Positions 4,825-10,596 of a stretch of DNA of 10,596 nt are shown here, one piece after another. Under the pieces are notes generated by a model, which was not told the DNA's origin, searched no databases, and was given only the letters and a program-made list of their open reading frames with translations. Source of the stretch: an uncultured Bryobacteraceae bacterium (GTDB lineage Bacteria; Acidobacteriota; Terriglobia; Bryobacterales; Bryobacteraceae). Each line of letters opens with the position of its first letter. The first letter of the stretch is position 1. A program made the translations under genes and the position numbers. Location: positions 1 to 10,596 of the forward strand of contig CAKZVG010000047.1 in assembly GCA_937921835.1 (NCBI GenBank), written 5' to 3'.

Positions 4825-6612
4825 ATGTCGAACGGCGCTCTGAATCGCCGCGCCTTCACGCGTTTGGCCGCGGCCGGAACTCTGGCGGGCTGCGGCCGGG
4901 GACGGCGGCGGCCGAATCTGGTGTGGATCATCGCAGAGGACCTGAGCACGGACCTCGCCTGTTACGGCAACCCGGATGTGCGCACGCCGAATCTGGACCG
5001 GCTGGCGGCCGAGGGCGTGCGTTTCACCCGCGCGTATACGACCGGCTCCATCTGCTCTCCGTCCCGCTCCGCGATCGCCACCGGCATGTACCAGACCAGC
5101 ATCGGCGCGCATCACCATCGCAGCCACCGGGGCGACGGCTTCGGGCTGCCGCCGGGCGTCGAGGTGTTCACAAGCTACCTGCGGCGCGCCGGCTACCACA
5201 CCTCGCTGTTCAAGCCGGGTTCGCTCGGGCTGCGCGCCAACGCGAAAACAGACTTCAACTTCAACGCGCCGCCGGCCTTCGACGCGGACTCCTGGCAAGG
5301 GCGCAAGAACGGCCAGCCGTTCTACGCGCAGATCAACTTCTCCGAAACACACCGTCCCTTCCGGCGTTCGCCGGAGCGTCCCATCGACCCTGCCTCCATC
5401 CGCCTGCCGGCCTGTTTTCCGGACCACCCAGTCATGCGGCAGGAGTTCGCGATGTACCTGGAAACTATGCAAAATCTGGACGGGAACGTGGGGCGGGCTC
5501 TGGACGCGCTACGCGACGCCGGACTGCTGGAGAGCACCATCGTTTTTTTCTTTGGCGACAACGGGCGTCCGTTGCCGCGCGGCAAGGGGTTCGGCTACGA
5601 AGGCGGGATCCACGTTCCACTGATCGTGCGGTTTCCTGAGGAGTTCCGCCCGGCGGGTGTGGCGCGCGGCAGCGTGCGGGAGGATCCGGTGAGCGCCATC
5701 GACATCACCGCCACGACACTCAAGCTGGCGGGCGTCGAGCCGCCGTCTCACATGCACGGGCGGCCGCTATTCGGAAGCGGATTCCGGGCGCGGCCGCATG
5801 TTTTCGTGGCGGTGGACCGCTGCGACGAGGTCCCGGACCGCGTGCGCTCGGTCATCGGGCCGCGCTACAAGTACGTCCGCAACTTCCACCCGGATCGTCC
5901 CTACGTTCAACCCAGCGTCTATCGCGACACCGAGTATCCCAGTCTGCGGCTGATGCGCGAACTCCACGCAGCCGGGAAGCTGACTCCCGAACAGGCGCGC
6001 TACACCGCCTCGTCCCGCGCGCCCGAAGAGCTGTACGACCTCCAGAGCGACCCGGACGAGTTGAGCAACCTGACGGATTCGCCCGGACACAAGGACGTCC
6101 TGGCAGCCCTGCACCGCGAGCTCGAAACCTGGATCCGCGAGACCGGAGATCAGGGCGAGCAACCCGAGAAGGAACTGCCCGCCGAGTACTCCTACCGCAT
6201 GGGTAAGGTTCAGGAGTGGTGCACGCGCGACTGCAAGCTGTCCCAAACACCAGCGGGGCTGCGCGTCGAATTGGAGGCCCGGCAGAGTAAGATAATGCGC
6301 GGAGTCGTTCTCGAAGGGGGCGACATGGTGCTGCGCTTCCGGGCTCGCTCCGCGGCCGCGGGACCCACGGCGCTCTCCTGGGGCACGGTGTCGGACTTCG
6401 CGAACCCGGAGAACCGGGCGCCCATCCGCTTCACCGCCGATGGCGCCTGGCGCGAGTACTCGCTTCCGCTCGGCGCGCCGGGAACGCTGGCCATCCTCAA
6501 CCTGCACTTCGAAAAGACGCCGGGCGTTTGCGAGTTCGAGTGGATCCGCCTGGACCGCCGCAAGGGCAACGCTTACCAGCGGGCGGCGGAGTGGAACTTC
6601 CGGGCGGGCTGA
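4825..6612 (+). CDS. Formylglycine-dependent sulfatase, N-sulfoglucosamine sulfohydrolase-like, exported by Tat
   Basis: A 595-residue type I sulfatase. The N-terminus NRRAFTRLAAAGTLAGC combines a twin-arginine motif (R8-R9-x-F) with a lipobox (LAGC, Cys23), predicting a folded lipoprotein anchored outside the inner membrane. The catalytic motif is ICSPSRSAIATG, with Cys77 the residue converted to formylglycine; R81 belongs to the same signature. D39 in IIAEDLS and the FFFGDNGRPLPRGKGFGYEGG block supply calcium and substrate ligands. The DNG and GYEGG-HVP wording resembles heparan N-sulfatase (sulfamidase) type enzymes, so sulfated or sulfamidated sugars are likely substrates; this is inference. 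The catalytic part ends with EELYDLQSDPDELSNLTD and LETWIRETGD (~450). Residues ~460-595 are an extra beta-rich domain of carbohydrate-binding type appearance. A formylglycine-generating or anaerobic maturase would have to be encoded elsewhere. It is tail to tail with the receptor gene. Confidence 0.9.
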   Translation: MSNGALNRRAFTRLAAAGTLAGCGRGRRRPNLVWIIAEDLSTDLACYGNPDVRTPNLDRLAAEGVRFTRAYTTGSICSPSRSAIATGMYQTSIGAHHHRSHRGDGFGLPPGVEVFTSYLRRAGYHTSLFKPGSLGLRANAKTDFNFNAPPAFDADSWQGRKNGQPFYAQINFSETHRPFRRSPERPIDPASIRLPACFPDHPVMRQEFAMYLETMQNLDGNVGRALDALRDAGLLESTIVFFFGDNGRPLPRGKGFGYEGGIHVPLIVRFPEEFRPAGVARGSVREDPVSAIDITATTLKLAGVEPPSHMHGRPLFGSGFRARPHVFVAVDRCDEVPDRVRSVIGPRYKYVRNFHPDRPYVQPSVYRDTEYPSLRLMRELHAAGKLTPEQARYTASSRAPEELYDLQSDPDELSNLTDSPGHKDVLAALHRELETWIRETGDQGEQPEKELPAEYSYRMGKVQEWCTRDCKLSQTPAGLRVELEARQSKIMRGVVLEGGDMVLRFRARSAAAGPTALSWGTVSDFANPENRAPIRFTADGAWREYSLPLGAPGTLAILNLHFEKTPGVCEFEWIRLDRRKGNAYQRAAEWNFRAG

Positions 6613-6630
6613 GCCCTTACCAGCTCAGCC
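6607..6630. terminator. Hairpin at the sulfatase/receptor convergence
   Basis: GGCTGAGC (6607-6614) and GCTCAGCC (6623-6630) form a perfect 8-bp inverted repeat with an 8-nt loop. The left arm contains the sulfatase TGA (6610-6612), the loop contains the receptor TAA (6619-6617, minus strand), and the right arm encodes its last residues. There is no T-run, so a 3'-end stabilising or weak bidirectional terminator role is inferred. Confidence 0.45.
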
Positions 6631-9600
6631 GCAAGCCCAGGCGGAACTGACGCTCGTCGATGCCGTCGCGCCCGAGGTTGATCGTATTGGTGATTTCGGT
6701 GTAACCGGCCAGACTGCGAACAGACCCGTCCGGGTTCAGCGTCATGTTGGAGACGTTCGCGCCGGGATTGGCGAAGTGCGGCGTGTTGCTGAAGTTGAAC
6801 GCCTCGGCGCGGAACTGGAGCGCAATGCCCTCGCGGAGGCGGAACTCGCGGAACACGCCAAAGTCCCAATTGACGACACCGGGCCCGCGCATCGAGTTCA
6901 GGCCCGCGGTCCCGAAGCGCGCCGCCGTTACGGGGGCGAAGGCCAGCGGGTCGAAATAGGATTGCCCGCGCCCGGCGCCGCCCAGGATCCTCACCTGGGG
7001 CAGGATCTGGTCGGCGGTCTGCGAGTTCCCGGGCATATCGAGCGAGGTGGCGGCGGAGGTGACGGTGAAGGGAGTGCCGCTCATCAGGCTGACGATGTTG
7101 TTGACCTGCCAGCCGCCGAGCAGCGCCGCGGCCACACCTCCCTTGACCCACGTCCGGCCCTTACCGAAGGGCAGATCCCAGATGTTGGTGAGATGCAGCA
7201 TGTGGGTCCGGTCATAACCTTGCAGGGTGTAGTTCCGGTCGAAGTAAGCCAGCGCGCCGATGGGAGGAGAACTGTCGGCGCTTCCCACGAAGCCGATGGC
7301 CTTCGACCAGGTGTAGTTGGCGGCGAAGGACAGCCCCTGCGCGAAGCGGCGCTCCAGGCGCGCCTGAAGGGAGTCGTAGTGGCCGGTTCCAAGCGGCTGG
7401 TAGACGCGCGTGAATGCGGTGCGGCCGAACTGCTGGAAGAGGGGCCGTCCCGCCTGCCCGCGTCCGATCGCCTGCCCGGCGTTCACGTCCAGCACGCCCA
7501 TCTGGCGCGTTTCGCGGGTGGCTACATAGCCCGCCTGACCGGTGAATCCGCCGCGGAACTGCTTTTGAAGCGTGAAGTTCCAGGACTGCACATAGCCCCG
7601 GCTTAGTTCCTCGCGGACGGTGTTCGCGCCCAGGGTGGCGGGCATGCGAAGGATGCCGTTCCCGAGGTCCGGCGCCTGCACCGAAGGAATGCCAGTTTCC
7701 AGCCGCCCGGCGGGCTGGAACGCATTCGGCCCCTGCACGACCAGCACGAGCACCACCGGGTAATTCGTGCGCAGCGCACGGGCGATGGGGAACGGATTAT
7801 GGGTCAACCCATAGCCGGCGCGGATGACGAAGGTGTCGGTCATCCGGTAAGCCAGTCCCATGCGCGGAGCGAAGAGCTTCTTGCTGGTCTTCACGCCGCA
7901 GTCTTGCGGGACGGAACCCACGCCGCAGACCAACATGCGGTCGATGGCCGGGTCGTAACGTTCCAGCCCCCGGCCGTCGCGCTTCGGGAAGGGAAAGTAC
8001 TCGTAGCGCAGCCCGTAGGAGAGCGACAACCTTGGGACGATGTTCCAGCGGTCGCGGACGTAGAAACTGCTGGCGCTGGTGCGGTGATTGTAAGTGTCGG
8101 GCACCTGCACGGTCCGACCCAGTTCGGTGGGCATCCCGAGGAGAAACGCGGCGTAGGTGTTGAACTGGTTGCTGGCCGCGCCGCCACGGACCAGCGTTGG
8201 CCCGCCGCCGAAGTCGAAGCCACCCGAGGCGGGCTGCTGGGGTGCTCCGGTGATCTGCGGCTGGAGCATCTCGACCCGCATCCAGAAGATGTCGGCGCCG
8301 AAGCGGATGTCGTGCGTGCCCTTGGTCCAGTTGAAGTTGGCGACGTATTGATGCTGCGGATTGCTCTGCCACTGAGGAGCGAAGACCTCGCCGATGCCGA
8401 GCGCGGTGTAGTTGGTGACGTTGATGCGCGGCCAGCCGCCTTCGAAGCGGCGCGTGCCGTTGGTGCCGGGAATGCCCAGGATATCGCGGCCCACGTTCTC
8501 GTCGAGGCGGGGTTGGAAGGCGCCGCTCTCGAAGCGGGTGAAGCCCCAGTTGGCATCCAGGACGAAACTGGGCGTGAACAGGTAGGTAGCCGCCACAGTC
8601 ACGCTGTACGTGTCGCCGCCACCCGCGCCGGTGGCGCCTCCGGCGATGGGCGGCCCGCCCGCCGCGGGACCGAACGCCTGCGGGTTGTCGGTGTCGTAGC
8701 GCAGCCAGCCGAGGCGTCCGAAGGCGGTCAGCTTCTGGCTGGCGTTCCAGTTCACCTTGGCGTCGGTGGTATGGCGGTCGAAGATGTAGGGCGCAGTGGC
8801 GAAATAGTTCGACACCAGCCCGCTCAGGCCGGGTTGCGGCGTCAGATCCACGATCTTGCGCGAGATGGCGCTGATGCGGCTTTGCGGCACTTGCCGGCCG
8901 GGAAAGGCGATTCGTCCCGCGCCGGTCGCGTCGCCCGTGAGCGGGTCGAAGACGTCGCGCGGCGATTCCGACATATCGCCGCGGCGGATGGCGGCGGTGG
9001 GCACGGTGGCAAGCAGCGAAGCGTTCTGCCGGTCGAAGGTTCCTTCGTAGCTGGCGAAGTAGAACAGCTTGTCTTTGCGGATGGGGCCTCCGATGGTGCC
9101 GCCGAACTGGTTGTAGACCAGCTTTGGTTTGCCGGTGCCGGCGGGCAGGAAGAAGGGCTTCGCTTTCATCCGCTGGCTGCTGTGGTACTCGAACGCCGAG
9201 CCGTGCACCGCGTTGGTGCCGCTCTTCACCTGGACATTGATGGCCGCGCCTCCCGCCAGCCCCTGCTCGGCGTCGAAGCTGTTGCTGACGATGTTGACGG
9301 TGTCGATGGATTCGAGCGTCGGGACGTAGGCGGTCAGGTGCGGCAGATGGGCGTTGGACGACGTCGCGCCGTCGATGCGCGTGTTGTTGGTGCTCTGGCT
9401 GGTGCCGTTCACGTTGAAGGTCAGCGCGCGCGTCGGATTGGCCGGCACCGAATGCGCGTTGGTGGGCGGCCGGAAACCGGGCAGCGTGCGGAAGATCTGC
9501 TGGTAATTCCGTCCCAGGGGCACCGGCAGGTTGGTGAGTTCACGCGTGCCCATCTCGCTGCGGACCTCGGCCCGGTCGGTCTGGAGCACGGCCGAAAGTC

Positions 9601-9976
9601 CGGTGACCACCAGGGACTCGGTGACCGCACTCAATTCCAGCCGCACGTTGACGCGCACCACGCTGTTGATCGTCACCGGAATGCCGGTGCGGGTGTACTT
9701 GGCGAATCCCGTGGCGCTGACTTCCACCTGGTACTCTCCGGCCGGGACATTGGGGAAGCTGTAGCCCCCGGCGGCGTTGGTCACGGTCTGGCGGGACAGG
9801 CCGGTTCCCGGGCTTGAGATGACGACGGTTACGTTCGGAACCGCCGCGCCGCTGGCGTCGGTGACGTCGCCCACGATGGAACCGTACAGCGTCTGAGCCT
9901 CAAGGCGCGCCGGCGGCAGGGCAAGGCCCAGCAGTACGGCGACCAAAGCGGTGGCCACTCTCAGGCTTCTTGGCAT
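6617..9976 (-). CDS. Oar-like TonB-dependent outer-membrane receptor
   Basis: A 1119-residue outer-membrane protein. A signal peptide ends near residue 27 (LEA|QT). Residues ~30-115 are a carboxypeptidase-regulatory-like (transthyretin-type) domain: YGSIVGDVTDASGAAVPNVT, GGYSFPNVPAGEYQVEVSATGF. ESLVVTG at ~120-126 resembles a TonB box or plug entry, and the plug runs to about 250, including LPVPLGRNYQQIFRTLPGF. The rest is a long beta-barrel with alternating aromatic strands, ending in RLGLRLSW, the terminal aromatic expected for barrel insertion. This architecture is greatly expanded in Acidobacteria and is usually linked to uptake of polymers or glycans, but the ligand cannot be told here; no SusD partner lies in the window. 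The start at 9976 is chosen because it opens the signal peptide; the open frame continues upstream only through non-coding sequence and the beginning of the opposite gene. It is tail to tail with the sulfatase. Confidence 0.92.
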   Translation of the reverse strand: MPRSLRVATALVAVLLGLALPPARLEAQTLYGSIVGDVTDASGAAVPNVTVVISSPGTGLSRQTVTNAAGGYSFPNVPAGEYQVEVSATGFAKYTRTGIPVTINSVVRVNVRLELSAVTESLVVTGLSAVLQTDRAEVRSEMGTRELTNLPVPLGRNYQQIFRTLPGFRPPTNAHSVPANPTRALTFNVNGTSQSTNNTRIDGATSSNAHLPHLTAYVPTLESIDTVNIVSNSFDAEQGLAGGAAINVQVKSGTNAVHGSAFEYHSSQRMKAKPFFLPAGTGKPKLVYNQFGGTIGGPIRKDKLFYFASYEGTFDRQNASLLATVPTAAIRRGDMSESPRDVFDPLTGDATGAGRIAFPGRQVPQSRISAISRKIVDLTPQPGLSGLVSNYFATAPYIFDRHTTDAKVNWNASQKLTAFGRLGWLRYDTDNPQAFGPAAGGPPIAGGATGAGGGDTYSVTVAATYLFTPSFVLDANWGFTRFESGAFQPRLDENVGRDILGIPGTNGTRRFEGGWPRINVTNYTALGIGEVFAPQWQSNPQHQYVANFNWTKGTHDIRFGADIFWMRVEMLQPQITGAPQQPASGGFDFGGGPTLVRGGAASNQFNTYAAFLLGMPTELGRTVQVPDTYNHRTSASSFYVRDRWNIVPRLSLSYGLRYEYFPFPKRDGRGLERYDPAIDRMLVCGVGSVPQDCGVKTSKKLFAPRMGLAYRMTDTFVIRAGYGLTHNPFPIARALRTNYPVVLVLVVQGPNAFQPAGRLETGIPSVQAPDLGNGILRMPATLGANTVREELSRGYVQSWNFTLQKQFRGGFTGQAGYVATRETRQMGVLDVNAGQAIGRGQAGRPLFQQFGRTAFTRVYQPLGTGHYDSLQARLERRFAQGLSFAANYTWSKAIGFVGSADSSPPIGALAYFDRNYTLQGYDRTHMLHLTNIWDLPFGKGRTWVKGGVAAALLGGWQVNNIVSLMSGTPFTVTSAATSLDMPGNSQTADQILPQVRILGGAGRGQSYFDPLAFAPVTAARFGTAGLNSMRGPGVVNWDFGVFREFRLREGIALQFRAEAFNFSNTPHFANPGANVSNMTLNPDGSVRSLAGYTEITNTINLGRDGIDERQFRLGLRLSW

Positions 9977-9983
9977 GGGGGGC

Positions 9984-10012
9984 ACTCTATCACGGTCGGA
10001 TGGCGAACGCAA
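9984..10012 (-). promoter_or_regulatory. Receptor promoter, leaderless arrangement
   Basis: On the minus strand TTGCGT (10012-10007), a 17-bp spacer and TAGAGT (9989-9984) form a sigma70-like promoter, with TGA before the -10 making it an extended -10. The box ends 7 nt before the ATG at 9976, and no Shine-Dalgarno exists in those seven bases (GCCCCCC), so the transcript probably begins at or next to the ATG. Confidence 0.6.
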
Positions 10013-10050
10013 GGGAACATGGTCTCGGGATTCCGGGAGCCGCCGGGCTG

Positions 10051-10059
10051 TGATACGCT
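10051..10059 (+). promoter_or_regulatory. Extended -10 box of the aldo/keto reductase gene
   Basis: TGATACGCT gives an extended -10 whose hexamer TACGCT ends 7 nt before the ATG at 10067. TTCCGG (10031-10036) is a weak -35 at 17 bp. The following bases TTCCCTCC are pyrimidine-rich with no Shine-Dalgarno, so the mRNA is probably leaderless. Confidence 0.5.
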
Positions 10060-10066
10060 TCCCTCC

Positions 10067-10596
10067 ATGCTGCGGCGGACTTTCAGCGGAGCTGTTTTCT
10101 CCGGACTCGGGATCACCGGGCTTTCGGCCAGACCACCAGCCGTGAAACCGGGCGACATCCCGGCCCGCGAGTTCGGTGGGACCGGCGTGCGGGTCAGCGT
10201 GATCGGGCAAGGCGGCGCGCGGATGGCGCTGCTGCGCACGCCGGAGGAATGCCGGGCGCACCTGCGTTACGCGCTATCGCTGGGGATGAACTTTTTCGAC
10301 TGCGCGCACAGTTACTGGGAAGGGCATTCCGAAGAGGTCTATGGGGACGTTCTCCCGGAAGTCCGCAAGCAGGTCTTTCTCACGACCAAGACCGGCAAGC
10401 GCACGCGCAAGGAGGCCGAAGCCGAGTTGCACCTTTCGCTCAAACGGCTGCGCACCAATTACGTCGACCTGTGGCAGATCCACGGCGTGCAGGAGAAGTC
10501 CGACGTGGAGCGCATCTTTGGGCCCGGCGGGGCGATGGAGGCGTTCGAGGCCGCCAGGAAAGCGGGCAAGTGCCGTTTCATCGGCTTCACCGGGCA
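10067..10596 (+). CDS. Aldo/keto reductase family protein with an export signal, right end cut off
   Basis: 176 codons are visible before the window ends. After MLRRTFSGAVFSGLGITGLSA, which has R3-R4-x-F followed by a hydrophobic stretch and so looks like a Tat signal, the sequence shows the aldo/keto reductase fold: REFGGTGVRVSVIGQGG (34-50), NFFDCAHSYWEGHSEEVYG (75-93), FLTTKTGKR (104-112), and DLWQIHG (134-140). The catalytic tetrad is visible as D78, Y83, K108 and H139. The family reduces carbonyls or oxidises alcohols with NAD(P)H. Export of a folded, cofactor-loaded enzyme by Tat would put it in the periplasm, where sugar oxidation or reduction is plausible; this is inference. ATG 10067 is chosen because it starts the signal and because of the -10 box in front of it. 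It is divergent from the receptor gene, with 90 bp between the two starts. Confidence 0.88.
   Translation, partial: MLRRTFSGAVFSGLGITGLSARPPAVKPGDIPAREFGGTGVRVSVIGQGGARMALLRTPEECRAHLRYALSLGMNFFDCAHSYWEGHSEEVYGDVLPEVRKQVFLTTKTGKRTRKEAEAELHLSLKRLRTNYVDLWQIHGVQEKSDVERIFGPGGAMEAFEAARKAGKCRFIGFTG

Noticed and set aside
5767..6507. A minus-strand frame of 246 codons opposite the sulfatase
   Set aside because: It lies wholly within the sulfatase catalytic and C-terminal regions and shows no motif.
7799..9817. A 672-codon open frame antisense to the receptor gene
   Set aside because: The opposite strand has a complete signal peptide, regulatory domain, plug and barrel. The antisense translation is Gly/Val/Arg/Asp-rich without any recognisable domain, as expected from the mirror of a GC-rich gene.
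9977..10261. N-terminal extension of the receptor frame by 95 residues
   Set aside because: It would bury the signal peptide, overlaps the opposite aldo/keto reductase gene and has no homology-like content; the promoter lies within it.
10274..10483. A 69-codon minus-strand frame at the right end
   Set aside because: It is antisense to the conserved aldo/keto reductase core, including the catalytic Tyr, Lys and His.

Overview
The window is GC-rich DNA, probably from an acidobacterium of the Solibacter/Bryobacter type. The reasons are the large Oar-like TonB-dependent receptor with an N-terminal carboxypeptidase-regulatory-like domain, a sulfatase with a Tat-type lipoprotein signal, a Tat-type aldo/keto reductase, a DUF1326 protein and a YacL-like PIN-TRAM protein. 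This assignment rests on recognising the families, not on a search. No rRNA, tRNA, CRISPR array, insertion sequence or phage gene is visible. Every base is in or next to an ordinary-looking gene, so this reads as chromosomal backbone plus accessory metabolism, not a mobile island.

Layout from left to right. (1) Plus strand, 70-465: a small bactofilin whose first ~21 residues look like the start of a dihydrodipicolinate synthase (DapA) family protein; the two families appear joined at a shared EDLTVD stretch. It is followed on the same strand by a SAM-dependent methyltransferase-like gene (540-1232). (2) Minus strand, 1269-2351: a membrane-anchored PIN-TRAM protein, tail to tail with the methyltransferase across a hairpin that contains both stop codons. 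(3) Minus strand, 2561-4742: a secreted DUF1326 protein followed 28 bp later by a two-domain SagB-type nitroreductase, probably one transcript. (4) Plus strand, 4825-6612: a sulfatase divergent from the DUF1326 gene. (5) Minus strand, 6617-9976: an Oar-like TonB-dependent receptor, 4 bp from the sulfatase end and sharing a hairpin with it. (6) Plus strand, from 10067 off the right edge: the start of an exported aldo/keto reductase, divergent from the receptor.

Working together: the sulfatase, receptor and aldo/keto reductase are all predicted to leave the cytoplasm and could belong to uptake and processing of sulfated glycans or other organic substrates, but no SusD, glycoside hydrolase or regulator is present to confirm this. 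The bactofilin/methyltransferase pair and the PIN-TRAM gene look like housekeeping genes.

The most unusual signals are: the DapA-bactofilin chimera at 115-132, which may be a real gene fusion or an assembly artefact; the promoters whose -10 box lies exactly 7 nt before the ATG of the sulfatase, receptor and aldo/keto reductase, suggesting leaderless mRNAs; and the two convergent gene pairs that end inside a perfect 8-bp inverted repeat. I did not find a clearly new multi-gene system.
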